A program made the position numbers and the translations under genes. Below are positions 42,458 to 50,639 of a stretch of 64,000 nt of DNA, piece after piece. The DNA comes from Aquamicrobium lusatiense (GTDB lineage Bacteria; Pseudomonadota; Alphaproteobacteria; Rhizobiales; Rhizobiaceae). Each line of letters begins with the position of its first letter. Position 1 is the stretch's first letter. The DNA lies in assembly GCF_014201615.1 (NCBI RefSeq), contig NZ_JACHEU010000001.1, positions 203,534 through 267,533 of the forward strand, given 5' to 3'. The notes under the pieces were generated by a model. It was not told where the DNA came from, did no database searches, and was given only the letters and a program-made list of their open reading frames with translations.

Positions 42458-43726
42458 ATGATGGCGGAAGAAAGTCTTCTTGATAGCGCACTGGTACGTC
42501 TGGACGATGCCGCAAGGCACCTCAACGTCGACGCCGATGTCATCGAGAAGCTGAAATATCCGCGAGAGACGACCAAAGCCCGCCTCATGATCCGCATGGA
42601 CGACGGTTCGCGAAAATCCTTCCTGGCATGGCGATGCCGCTATGACGACACCCGCGGCCCGACCAAGGGCGGCATCCGCTTCCATCCCGACGCTACGGCC
42701 GAAGAAGTCGAGATGCTGGCCTTCTGGATGACGTTCAAATGCGCCGTGATGAACCTGCCCTATGGCGGCGGCAAAGGCGCCGTTCAGGTCGACCCGCGCC
42801 AGCTCTCCAAGGCCGAGCTGGAGCGTCTGTCGCGCGCTTATATTCAGGCTTTCGCCGGCATTATCGGGCCGGACCGCGATATTCCCGCACCCGATGTCTA
42901 CACCAACTCCATGATCATGGGCTGGATGGCTGACGAGTACAGCCAGATCGTCGGCAAGAGCTCGCCTGCCGTCATCACCGGCAAGCCGCTGGCGCTCGGC
43001 GGCTCCGTCGGCCGCGGCGACGCCACCGCGCGCGGCGGCTACTATCTGGTGCGGCATCTGGCGCAGGAACTGGGCCTGAACGGTAAGCTTCGCATCGCCA
43101 TTCAGGGCTTCGGCAATGCCGGCCAGTATATCGCCTCGCTGCTCGCCGGCGACGGCCACACCATCGTGGCCGTCTCGGATTCCGGAGGCGCCGTGCACTC
43201 GGCCGAAGGGCTGAGCCTCGACACCCTGATGGCGGCCAAGAACGACAACCGTTCGGTCGTCTATACTGCCGGAAAGGATGGCCATGAGGCCATTGCCGCC
43301 GACGATCTGGTCGGCGTCGACTGCGATATCCTTGTGCCAGCGGCGCTGGAAAACATGATCCACAAGCACAATGCCCACACCGTGAAGGCGCGTCTCGTGC
43401 TGGAACTCGCCAACGGTCCGGTAACGCCCGAAGCCGACGAGATCCTCGCCGAACGCAACGTCGTGGTGCTGCCCGATATTCTGGCCAATGCTGGCGGCGT
43501 CACCGTCTCCTATTTCGAGTGGGTGCAGAACAAGCAGGGCTATTACTGGGAGCTGGAGGAAATCCACACCAAGCTGCGTACCATCATGGAGCGCGAAGGC
43601 CGGGCCATCTGGCAACTGTCGGTCGACCGCGGCACCACGCCGCGCACGGCCGCCTATGTCCACGCGCTGAACCGGCTGGCTGAAGCGATCGAGGCCCACG
43701 GCACGCAGAGCTATTTCGACAGCTGA
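42458..43726 (+). CDS. Glu/Leu/Phe/Val-type glutamate dehydrogenase (about 420 residues)
   Basis: A 422-residue cytoplasmic enzyme of the short hexameric GDH class. The substrate and catalytic region is GPTKGGIRFHP, then FKCAVMNLPYGGGKGAVQVDP; the coenzyme fold has FGNAGQY. It converts glutamate and 2-oxoglutarate with NAD(P). Two adjacent ATGs are possible starts (42458 and 42461), with AGGAT upstream. It is unrelated in size and family to the large NAD-GDH at the left edge. A clear terminator follows. Confidence 0.93.
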   Translation: MMAEESLLDSALVRLDDAARHLNVDADVIEKLKYPRETTKARLMIRMDDGSRKSFLAWRCRYDDTRGPTKGGIRFHPDATAEEVEMLAFWMTFKCAVMNLPYGGGKGAVQVDPRQLSKAELERLSRAYIQAFAGIIGPDRDIPAPDVYTNSMIMGWMADEYSQIVGKSSPAVITGKPLALGGSVGRGDATARGGYYLVRHLAQELGLNGKLRIAIQGFGNAGQYIASLLAGDGHTIVAVSDSGGAVHSAEGLSLDTLMAAKNDNRSVVYTAGKDGHEAIAADDLVGVDCDILVPAALENMIHKHNAHTVKARLVLELANGPVTPEADEILAERNVVVLPDILANAGGVTVSYFEWVQNKQGYYWELEEIHTKLRTIMEREGRAIWQLSVDRGTTPRTAAYVHALNRLAEAIEAHGTQSYFDS

Positions 43727-43762
43727 CCCCATCTCGAACTGCATTCGCAGATCGGATATAAG

Positions 43763-43794
43763 AGGGCGTCACGCAATGCGGCGCCCTTTTCTTT
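43763..43794 (+). terminator. Terminator after the short glutamate dehydrogenase
   Basis: AGGGCG (43763-43768) pairs with CGCCCT (43782-43787), followed by TTTTCTTTTG. It lies 36 bases after the stop and separates the gene from the LysE-type gene at 43820. Confidence 0.8.
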
Positions 43795-43819
43795 TGCGCT
43801 TCTCTCAGGCAGGCCGTCC

Positions 43820-44461
43820 ATGAATTTCATTCCCGACGCAACCGTGATGGTGCAGTTCGCCATCGCCACAGTTGTCCTGACGATCACCCCGGGTCCGGAC
43901 ATGACCCTGTTCGTCGGACGGGCCCTGTCGCAGGGAAAAGCCGCCGGCTTTGCCTGCGCCTTCGGAGCCATGACGGGCATCGTCTTCCACACCGCGCTGG
44001 TAGCGCTCGGCCTGTCGGCCCTGATCGTGGCCTCGCCGCAGGCCTTCTTCGTGCTCAAGATCGTCGGCGCGCTCTACCTGATCTGGCTCGCCTTTCAGGC
44101 GATACGCCATGGATCAGCCTTCTCGCCGGAGGTGACCGGCAAGGCGCCGCGCTCGCTCGCCCGCAACTGGGCGACGGGGCTGGGCATCAACCTGCTGAAC
44201 CCCAAGATCATCCTGTTCTTCATGACCTTCCTGCCGCAATTCGTATCGGCGCACGATCCCCATGCGCCCGGCAAGCTGTTCTTCCTTGGCCTGATGTTCA
44301 TCCTCATTGCGCTGCCGTTCACTGCGACCATGGTGATCGCGGCGGACCGTCTGGCAAACCTGCTGAAGAAGAGCCCGCGCATCACGCGGCTCACCGATTA
44401 TCTGTTCGCCGGCGTGTTCTCGGCCTTCGCGATCAAGATCCTGACGACTCAGGCGAAGTAG
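43820..44461 (+). CDS. LysE family amino acid exporter
   Basis: A 213-residue inner-membrane protein with the LysE family start ATVMVQFAIATVVLTITPGPDMTLFVGRAL and NPKIILFFMTFLPQFV. It has about six helices. The substrate is not readable. It lies next to glutamate dehydrogenase and argG but has its own start after a terminator. Its last 29 bases overlap the convergent membrane protein gene. Confidence 0.9.
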   Translation: MNFIPDATVMVQFAIATVVLTITPGPDMTLFVGRALSQGKAAGFACAFGAMTGIVFHTALVALGLSALIVASPQAFFVLKIVGALYLIWLAFQAIRHGSAFSPEVTGKAPRSLARNWATGLGINLLNPKIILFFMTFLPQFVSAHDPHAPGKLFFLGLMFILIALPFTATMVIAADRLANLLKKSPRITRLTDYLFAGVFSAFAIKILTTQAK

Positions 44462-44924
44462 GCGGAAGCCGGTCGCGGTTGCGGCCACGCCAGTCCGGCG
44501 TCCACATGCCGGCCACCAGCCAGTAGGCCAGCCCGCCGACAAGTCCGCTGCCGATCATCGCCAGAAGAATGGCGGTGTCTTCGGAACCATCCGCCTGCCC
44601 CGCGCCGCCGTAAAACAGCCCGGCGAATGCCGCCGCAACGACCCCGCCGGCAATCGCATAGAACAGCCAGTCGCGCCGGCCGAGAAACTCGCCCACGACG
44701 ATGGCGACAGCCGCCGGCCAGAAGTTCAGATGAGCTATGAACAGGGCAAAGATCGGCACGGCCACGACCATGCCGGCATTGAAGGTGGAAAGCTCCTGTT
44801 CCTGTGCCAGCCCGGACCAGCCGAGAAACAGGACGTAGAGGAATAAACTGGCGGCGAGGCAGGCAGCGGCATAACCGGCGACCACCGTCGCAAAGCGAAG
44901 CAGGACCCTCAGCAGATCGCTCAA
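44433..44924 (-). CDS. Small membrane protein downstream of rlmN
   Basis: A 163-residue hydrophobic protein with about four membrane helices ([80 protein letters not shown]). No early ATG exists. The best start is a TTG overlapping the rlmN stop (TTGA) with GGCGAGG upstream. The family is not recognised. It is probably cotranscribed with rlmN, and its 3' end overlaps the convergent LysE gene. Confidence 0.6.
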   Translation of the reverse strand: MSDLLRVLLRFATVVAGYAAACLAASLFLYVLFLGWSGLAQEQELSTFNAGMVVAVPIFALFIAHLNFWPAAVAIVVGEFLGRRDWLFYAIAGGVVAAAFAGLFYGGAGQADGSEDTAILLAMIGSGLVGGLAYWLVAGMWTPDWRGRNRDRLPPTSPESSGS

Positions 44925-46153
44925 GCCTCGCCGTGCCCGGCGATCATCATCGCCTCCAGCGCCAGCCTGTCCACCTTGCGCATGCGTTCCGATTCCGACT
45001 TGAGCTGGCCGCAGGCGGCGAGAATGTCGCGCCCGCGCGGCGTGCGGATCGGCGAGGCGTAGCCGGCGGCGTTGATGTAGTCGGCGAAGCGCTCGATCGT
45101 CTCCCAGTCCGAGCACTGGTAGTTGGTGCCCGGCCACGGGTTGAACGGGATCAGGTTGATCTTGGCCGGAATGCCCCTCAGCAGCTTCACCATCTGCTTT
45201 GCGTCTTCGAGGCTGTCATTGACGTCCTTGAGCATCACATATTCGAAGGTGATGCGGCGCGCATTGGACAGGCCCGGATATTCGCGGCAGGCCTTCATCA
45301 GCTGTTCGAGCGGATACTTCCTGTTGATCGGCACCAGAAGATCGCGCAGATCGTCGTTTACCGCATGCAGCGAGATCGCCAGCATGACGCCGATCTCCTC
45401 GCCGGTGCGGTAAATCTCCGGCACGACGCCGGAAGTGGAGAGCGTGATGCGCCGCTTCGACAGCGACAGCCCGTCGCCGTCGGAGGCGATCAGCAGGGCC
45501 TTCTTCACCGCCTCGAAATTGTAGAGCGGCTCGCCCATGCCCATCATGACGATGTTGGACACCTTGCGTCCTTCCGCCGGCACGATGGCGCCTGCCGGGG
45601 TATCGGTGTCGGGAAAGTCGCCCAGCCGGTCTCGCGCGGTGAGCAGTTGCGCCAGAATTTCTTCCGCCGTCAGATTGCGCACCAGCTTCTGGGTGCCGGT
45701 ATGGCAGAAGGAGCAGGTCAGCGTACAGCCGACCTGACTGGAAATGCACAGCGTGCCGCGTCCCTCTTCCGGTATGTAGACGGTCTCGATCTCGACCGGA
45801 CGACCCGCGCCGCGCGGCGGAAAGCGGAACAGCCACTTGCGCGTGCCGTCGTTGGAGATCTGCTCCTCGACGACTTCCGGCCGCGCAACGGTGAAAGCGC
45901 GATCCAGCGCCGCACGCAGATCCTTGGAGATGTTGAACATCTGGGAAAAATCGGAAACGCCGCGCACATAAAGCCAGTGCCAGAGCTGCTGCACGCGCAT
46001 CTTCGCCTGCTTTTGCGGCACGATGCCAGCCTCGACCAGCGCATCAGCCATTTCCTCGCGCGACAGGCCGATCAGCGACGGCTTCTCCGGCGCTGGACGA
46101 ATGCGCAGCGCATCGCGGGCGCCGGCTGGAATGAGATCGAATGAAAGGCTCAT
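44921..46153 (-). CDS. rlmN: 23S rRNA (adenine2503-C2)-methyltransferase RlmN
   Basis: A 410-residue radical-SAM enzyme that methylates A2503 of 23S rRNA and certain tRNAs. The Fe-S cluster motif CTLTCSFC has Cys at 143, 147 and 150. [18 protein letters not shown] and [22 protein letters not shown] are also conserved. The start [11 protein letters not shown] is chosen over an upstream extension; the SD is weak. It is followed by a small membrane protein gene. Confidence 0.96.
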   Translation of the reverse strand: MSLSFDLIPAGARDALRIRPAPEKPSLIGLSREEMADALVEAGIVPQKQAKMRVQQLWHWLYVRGVSDFSQMFNISKDLRAALDRAFTVARPEVVEEQISNDGTRKWLFRFPPRGAGRPVEIETVYIPEEGRGTLCISSQVGCTLTCSFCHTGTQKLVRNLTAEEILAQLLTARDRLGDFPDTDTPAGAIVPAEGRKVSNIVMMGMGEPLYNFEAVKKALLIASDGDGLSLSKRRITLSTSGVVPEIYRTGEEIGVMLAISLHAVNDDLRDLLVPINRKYPLEQLMKACREYPGLSNARRITFEYVMLKDVNDSLEDAKQMVKLLRGIPAKINLIPFNPWPGTNYQCSDWETIERFADYINAAGYASPIRTPRGRDILAACGQLKSESERMRKVDRLALEAMMIAGHGEA

Positions 46154-46323
46154 GATGCCCAATATAGGTGCTTTGCGGCCGATTGCAGCAGCAGATCCGG
46201 AATGAAGCGCGCCCGATAGCACAAGTTTGACCCGGAGTCATGGCCCCCCCAAAGTCAGCTCCCAGGTCAGGGCCCGCATTCATGGCCCGCACGCATGGCA
46301 CATTGTCGGCACATGTGCCGCAA

Positions 46324-46355
46324 ACAAAAAAAGCCGGGCCCGAAGGACCCGGCTT
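46324..46355 (-). terminator. Terminator of the IalB-family gene
   Basis: AAGCCGGG (46331-46338) pairs with CCCGGCTT (46348-46355). On the minus strand the stem runs into a T tract (TTTTTTTTGT). It lies about 25 bases past the ialB stop. Confidence 0.92.
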
Positions 46356-46378
46356 GCATTCCGATTGCCGGAACAGGC

Positions 46379-46882
46379 TTACTTGCAGCTGGCGATGGAG
46401 CCGAGGGCCGCGGAAATGCCCTTGAGCGAGAACACGTAGCTGGTGGTGTTGCCGCGTCCCGACTTCGCCTGCACCTTCATGTCCGCGCCGGCGCGCATGG
46501 CGGCGATGAGCTGCGGCTCGTCGGCGGCATTCTCGACCCATGCGGACTTGCCGCGCGTGAACATTGTGAAGGACCTGTCGCCCACGGTGACGGTAACCTT
46601 CGAGTTGGCCTGGAAATCATAGCCCGCAATGAATTGCGGCTCGTAGCTGACCTGCTGTCCCGGACGCTGCGACACGAAGAAGAACATGTCGCCATGATTG
46701 AGCGTCGGAGGCTGCTTGTCGGTTGGAACGGTCAGCACGTAGCAAACCTTGCCGCCGGAAGCCTGATAACTGTAGGTGCCCCACGCATTGTGCTGGCCAA
46801 TCTTGGTCGCTTGCTGGGCCAGAACGGGCGAAGCCGTGGCGAGCATGATCAGACCAGAAACTGTAGCAATCAATCGGCGCAT
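46379..46882 (-). CDS. Invasion-associated locus B (IalB) family exported protein
   Basis: A 167-residue protein with a signal peptide (MRRLIATVSGLIMLATASPVLAQ). The mature part has the IalB pattern: WGTYSYQASGGKVCYVLTVP, then FVSQRPGQQVSYEPQFIAGYDF and SFTMFTRGKSAW. Two cysteines, one early and one at the C-terminus (SIASCK), may form a disulfide. A start four codons earlier (46894) is possible but has a poorer SD. Named from Bartonella, this family is widespread in non-pathogenic rhizobia and its function is unknown. It has its own terminator. Confidence 0.88.
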   Translation of the reverse strand: MRRLIATVSGLIMLATASPVLAQQATKIGQHNAWGTYSYQASGGKVCYVLTVPTDKQPPTLNHGDMFFFVSQRPGQQVSYEPQFIAGYDFQANSKVTVTVGDRSFTMFTRGKSAWVENAADEPQLIAAMRAGADMKVQAKSGRGNTTSYVFSLKGISAALGSIASCK

Positions 46883-46894
46883 TGTGATTCCCAT

Positions 46895-47243
46895 ATTCCA
46901 AACAGTGGGGAGCAGGCCGGCGTCTCGCCCTGCCCGATCTCTTCAATTTGATTTAATCTGGGTTACCAAAGCGTGAAGACCGCAAAAGAAAATGGACTTC
47001 CGCCATAGAAACCGCCGCCATCTCCGCGCTTTCCCCGCAATTTGTCGTTTTGCGGGGTCCGGCGCGACGTCCCTGCCGGCGACTTGGACTGGAGGAAAAA
47101 GGCAAGAATTTGACTTTCGCCCAAATTGAACGCGAAGCGGCCCCGGAACCGGAGTTCGGGGGCCTGCCAAACCATCGCAATAAAGCATCTCGCCCGAAAA
47201 TGTGTCGCGGTTTCAGGAAAACGACATGCTTAAGAGATTGAAA
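46895..47243. other. Noncoding region between ialB and the DUF1232 gene
   Basis: No gene is supported here, although several frames on the minus strand stay open for about 80 codons. It should hold the ialB promoter. A 49-bp palindromic element lies at its right end (47183-47231). Confidence 0.5.
47183..47231. repeat. Palindromic intergenic element
   Basis: The outer arms AAGCATCTCG (47183-47192) and CGACATGCTT (47222-47231) match at nine of ten positions. The interior, CCGAAAATGTGTCGCGGTTTCAGG, can form an inner stem. It resembles short rhizobial palindromic repeats but not the 32260/40814 element. It lies 12 bases past the DUF1232 stop. Confidence 0.5.
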
Positions 47244-47606
47244 TCAGGCGTCTTCGGCCAGTGCGTCTTTCGCAGCCGCCTTGTGGGCGGGGGTGATGTG
47301 CGTCCTGACAGCAGCGATTGCAGCGCTCAGCACCGCAATGTCATCGGTGAAGCCAAGGCCGAAGATCACATCGGGGATGGCATCCACCGGCAGCACGAAG
47401 TAGCCGAGCGCAGCAACAAGAATGCCCTTGGCTCTCAGCGGCGTATTGGCGTCCAGAACGCAATAGTAGGCAGCGACGACATCTTCCATGAACGGAACAT
47501 GGCGCGCGGCTTTCTTGGCGGTGCGCCAGAATTTTTCGCGCACCTCCTGTTCGCCGCCAACCTTGTCCGCGAAGCCGAAGAGATCGAAAACGGTCCTTTC
47601 AGCCAT
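47244..47606 (-). CDS. DUF1232 (YkvA-like) protein
   Basis: A 120-residue protein of the YkvA/DUF1232 family. The defining stretch is KGILVAALGYFVLPVDAIPDVIFGLGFTDDIAVLSAAI, a hydrophobic hairpin with conserved Asp residues. Function is unknown. It stands alone, with a palindromic element after its stop. Confidence 0.85.
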   Translation of the reverse strand: MAERTVFDLFGFADKVGGEQEVREKFWRTAKKAARHVPFMEDVVAAYYCVLDANTPLRAKGILVAALGYFVLPVDAIPDVIFGLGFTDDIAVLSAAIAAVRTHITPAHKAAAKDALAEDA

Positions 47607-47707
47607 GTGCCAGCATCTCCTTCAAACGGCCCGCCTTCTGCCGGCCCTTGCCGGTAATGTGGTGGGGCGAAGGGCGCGGTGCAAGATTTTCGCGTTTCAA
47701 ACAGGCC

Positions 47708-48004
47708 TCAGTTGCCGAAAATCCGGTCGATGCGGCGCGCGAGGCCGAAGTCGAGTTCAGTGAGCCCGCCCGCATCATGGGTGCTGAGCCGGATATCGAC
47801 GGTCTTGTAGACGTTCGACCATTCCGGGTGATGGTCCATCTTCTCCGCCGCCAAAGCCACCCGCGTCATGAAGGCGAAGGCTTCGGAAAAATTGCCGAAG
47901 CTGAAACGCCTTTCGATGGCCAGCCGGTCCCCGCTCAGCGCCCAGCCGGGACGTTCCTCAAGCGACGCGGTGATGGCGTCCGGTGCCAGTTTCTCTCGTG
48001 CCAT
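47708..48004 (-). CDS. phhB: Pterin-4-alpha-carbinolamine dehydratase
   Basis: A 98-residue protein of the PCD/DCoH family. The motif [32 protein letters not shown] carries the catalytic histidines. It dehydrates hydroxy-tetrahydropterin and recycles pterin cofactor. No phenylalanine hydroxylase gene is near, and many family members act in other pterin processes. Size and start ([11 protein letters not shown]) are normal. It is divergent from the phosphatase at 48057 with a 52-base gap. Confidence 0.92.
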   Translation of the reverse strand: MAREKLAPDAITASLEERPGWALSGDRLAIERRFSFGNFSEAFAFMTRVALAAEKMDHHPEWSNVYKTVDIRLSTHDAGGLTELDFGLARRIDRIFGN

Positions 48005-48056
48005 GGCCTGTTTCCGTGTTATCCGCGTGGAACAACTGAACATAGGGCCTGCCGTT

Positions 48057-48569
48057 ATGGACGCCAAACCGAAAAGCTCGATCCTGTTCGTGTGCCTCGG
48101 CAACATCTGCCGCTCGCCGCTGGCGGAGGGCGTTTTTCGCACCGTGGCCGCAGAACGGGGGCTTGCGAACCTGTTTGTGCCGGATTCGGCCGGAACCGGG
48201 GGCTGGCATGCCGGGTCGCCACCCGATCCGCGCTCCATCGCCGTGGCCGCGCGCTATGGCGTCGACATTTCGGGCCAGTCCGCGCGGAAGGTCGACGCCG
48301 GGGATTTTTCCCGCTTCGACCTCATCCTTGGCATGGACCGCTCCAACGTGCAGGACCTGCGCCGCGTGGCACCACAGGACGCACAGGCGCGCATCCATCT
48401 CTATCTCGACTACACGCTGGGAACCGTGCGCGACGTTCCAGACCCCTATTATGGCGGGGCGGACGGCTTCGAGAAAGTCTACCGCATGATCCGCGAGGCG
48501 TCGGAAGCGCTGTCGACGCGGCTTACCGGGACACTGCCGGTCAGCGGCCAGGCTTCCTCGACGATATAG
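48057..48569 (+). CDS. Low-molecular-weight protein tyrosine phosphatase
   Basis: A 170-residue phosphatase. The active-site loop C-X5-R is CLGNICRS near residue 14, and the general acid lies in DPYYGG. No polysaccharide or tyrosine kinase genes are adjacent, so its target is unknown. The last 91 bases overlap the end of the convergent thpR gene. The start [16 protein letters not shown] fits the family. Confidence 0.92.
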   Translation: MDAKPKSSILFVCLGNICRSPLAEGVFRTVAAERGLANLFVPDSAGTGGWHAGSPPDPRSIAVAARYGVDISGQSARKVDAGDFSRFDLILGMDRSNVQDLRRVAPQDAQARIHLYLDYTLGTVRDVPDPYYGGADGFEKVYRMIREASEALSTRLTGTLPVSGQASSTI

Positions 48570-49069
48570 GGGCCTCCCCCCACCGAATCGCGCGACGACA
48601 TCAGCACGAAACGGCCGACCTTGAAGGGCGTGGCGGAGAAATTGCCGCGTGCCGACAGGTAGCGCGCCACCTCTGCGGGATTCGAGTTTCGCAGCCTCGC
48701 CAGCGTCACATGCGGGGTGAACTTGCGCGGATCGGCACCTATGCCGAGGCGCTGGCAGATGCGGTCGATCTCCGCCTGCAGGGCGGAAAGATCCGGCGAG
48801 GCCGTAACCCCCGCCCAGATCGAGTGCGGCTTCTTCTGCCCGAAGGCTCCAACCCCGGTGAGCGCCAGCGTGAAGGAAGGCCGGCGCACCCGGTCGAGCG
48901 CGTCGGCTATGTCGTCGGCCACATGGCCTTCGACATCGCCGATGAAGCGCAGCGTGATGTGATAGTTTTCGACGTCGATCCAGCGGGCGCCGGGAAGGCC
49001 GCCCCGAAGCAGGGAGAGCGATAGCGCGGCATCGCGCGGAATTTCGAGAGCGGTGAAAAGACGCGGCAT
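48479..49069 (-). CDS. thpR: RNA 2',3'-cyclic phosphodiesterase (2H family)
   Basis: A 196-residue protein with two HxTx motifs, HITLRF (from residue 37) and HVTLARL (about 125), as in the LigT/ThpR 2H phosphoesterases. These open 2',3'-cyclic phosphates on RNA; the ligase activity once proposed is doubtful. The C-terminal 30 codons overlap the end of the phosphatase gene on the other strand, an unusually long overlap. The C-terminus past VEEAWPLTG is poorly constrained. Confidence 0.9.
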   Translation of the reverse strand: MPRLFTALEIPRDAALSLSLLRGGLPGARWIDVENYHITLRFIGDVEGHVADDIADALDRVRRPSFTLALTGVGAFGQKKPHSIWAGVTASPDLSALQAEIDRICQRLGIGADPRKFTPHVTLARLRNSNPAEVARYLSARGNFSATPFKVGRFVLMSSRDSVGGGPYIVEEAWPLTGSVPVSRVDSASDASRIMR

Positions 49070-49187
49070 GGCATAGCCTCCTGTCCTCGAATCGAAACCC
49101 TGAATGTCAGCGGACCACCGATAGAACGGTTCGGCAAGCTAATTATTCGGCCCCCGCCGTTTCCGCTGGGGAAAGACGAAGCCGCGA

Positions 49188-49844
49188 TCAGTCTTTCGGC
49201 AGCGCCGCGATCGCCTTCTCGACGGTGGACAGGATCCGCCCGACGATGGTGCGGATGCCCGCCGCGCTCGGGTGCATGCCGTCTTCGCTCAGCAGATCCT
49301 GCTCGGCGGCGACGCCGTCGAGGAAGAACGGATAGAGGATGACGCCGTGCTTCTGCGCCAGGCGCGGATAGAGCGAGCCGAAGGCCTCGCCATAGGCATG
49401 GCCGAGATTGGGGGCGGCAACCATGCCCGCCAGCAGCACATCGATGCCGCGCGCCTTCAGCCGCGCGATCATCTCGTCGAGGTTCTTTTCCACGATCGCC
49501 GGATCGATGCCGCGCAGCATGTCGTTGGCACCGAGTTCGAGAATGACCAGATCGGTCCCGTCCGGCACCGACCAGTCGAGACGGGCGAGGCCGCCGCTGG
49601 AGGTGTCGCCGGAAACGCCGGCATTGGCGACAATCACGTCATGGCCACTGGCCCTGAGAGCATCCTGCAGCTGCTCGGTGAAACCCTCGCCCGGTCCCAG
49701 CCCGAAACCGGCCATCAGGCTGTCGCCGAAACCGACGATCTGCACCGCATCCGCCCGCGCCGGGACGGCAAATGAAAACATCGCCCCGACAACCAGCGCG
49801 CACCACACCGAGGCAGGAAACAAAAACGTGTATTTGAAAGCCAT
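49188..49844 (-). CDS. tesA: GDSL-type arylesterase/thioesterase (TesA-like)
   Basis: A 218-residue protein with a signal peptide (FLFPASVWCALVVGAMFSFAVPARA), so it is probably periplasmic. The SGNH blocks are GFGDSLMAGFG (Ser42), ELGANDMLRG and DGMHPSAAG with the catalytic Asp and His. It hydrolyses acyl esters and thioesters. It is divergent from ybbA-ybbP, the same arrangement as tesA/ybbA/ybbP in E. coli. The start MAFKYTF has GGGGG upstream. Confidence 0.93.
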   Translation of the reverse strand: MAFKYTFLFPASVWCALVVGAMFSFAVPARADAVQIVGFGDSLMAGFGLGPGEGFTEQLQDALRASGHDVIVANAGVSGDTSSGGLARLDWSVPDGTDLVILELGANDMLRGIDPAIVEKNLDEMIARLKARGIDVLLAGMVAAPNLGHAYGEAFGSLYPRLAQKHGVILYPFFLDGVAAEQDLLSEDGMHPSAAGIRTIVGRILSTVEKAIAALPKD

Positions 49845-49919
49845 GCTTTTGCCCCCATATGTCCGATGCATTCTCGCTTAAGGGCGTTTGCCCTTCCCTC
49901 CATATAGGATCAATCCGTT

Positions 49920-50639
49920 TTGACAAAAGCCGTCATCGAACTGGAAAACGTATCGCTGACGCTGGGCGAAGGCGCATCCTCGGTGCATGTGCTGAAGGGC
50001 ATCGATCTGACCGTCCGGCAGGGCGAGATCGCCGGCATCGTCGGCCCTTCCGGTTCCGGCAAGTCGACGCTGCTGATGGTCCTGGCCGGGCTTGAACGGG
50101 TCGACGACGGCCGCGTGACGATGGCCGGCATGACGCTGAACGGCAAGAGCGAGGACGAGATCGCCGCCTTCCGCGGCCGCAACATCGGCATCGTGTTCCA
50201 GTCCTTCCACCTCATCCCCAACATGACGGCGCTGGAAAACGTCGCCGTGCCGCTGGAGCTGGCCGGTCATCCGGAACCCTTCAGGGTGGCAGAGCAGGAG
50301 CTGGTGGCGGTGGGCCTTGGCGAACGCCTGACCCACTATCCGGGCGAGCTTTCCGGCGGCGAGCAGCAGCGCGTGGCCATCGCCCGCGCGCTCGCCCCTT
50401 CCCCGCCAATTCTCATTGCCGACGAGCCCACCGGCAATCTCGATCAGGCGACGGGCCGGCAGATCGCCGATCTGCTGTTTTCCAAGGCAGCCGAGCGCGG
50501 CATGACGCTGGTGCTCGTCACTCACGATCCGGCACTTGCCGCGCGCTGCTCGCGCCGCATCGCCATGCGCTCCGGCCGCATCGAGACCGGGGAGACGGAG
50601 GATAGCGGGCCCGCGCTGGCTGCGACGGCGATCGCATGA
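49920..50639 (+). CDS. ybbA: ABC transporter ATPase (YbbA/LolD-like)
   Basis: A 239-residue ATPase with Walker [10 protein letters not shown], signature [15 protein letters not shown] and Walker [12 protein letters not shown]. The start is a TTG ([16 protein letters not shown]) with AGGAT upstream. It pairs with the FtsX-type permease that overlaps its stop codon. The family (MacB/LolD-like) drives mechanical or lipid-related work at the membrane; the substrate is unknown. The tesA neighbour suggests a link to lipid or acyl handling. Confidence 0.92.
   Translation: MTKAVIELENVSLTLGEGASSVHVLKGIDLTVRQGEIAGIVGPSGSGKSTLLMVLAGLERVDDGRVTMAGMTLNGKSEDEIAAFRGRNIGIVFQSFHLIPNMTALENVAVPLELAGHPEPFRVAEQELVAVGLGERLTHYPGELSGGEQQRVAIARALAPSPPILIADEPTGNLDQATGRQIADLLFSKAAERGMTLVLVTHDPALAARCSRRIAMRSGRIETGETEDSGPALAATAIA

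Noticed and set aside
46379..46894. Virulence factor (invasion protein)
   Set aside because: IalB-family proteins are common in non-pathogenic rhizobia; the name alone does not support a role in invasion.
46943..47188. Three overlapping minus-strand frames of 70-81 codons upstream of ialB
   Set aside because: All three frames being open points to lack of stops in GC-rich noncoding DNA; none has an SD or a known domain.
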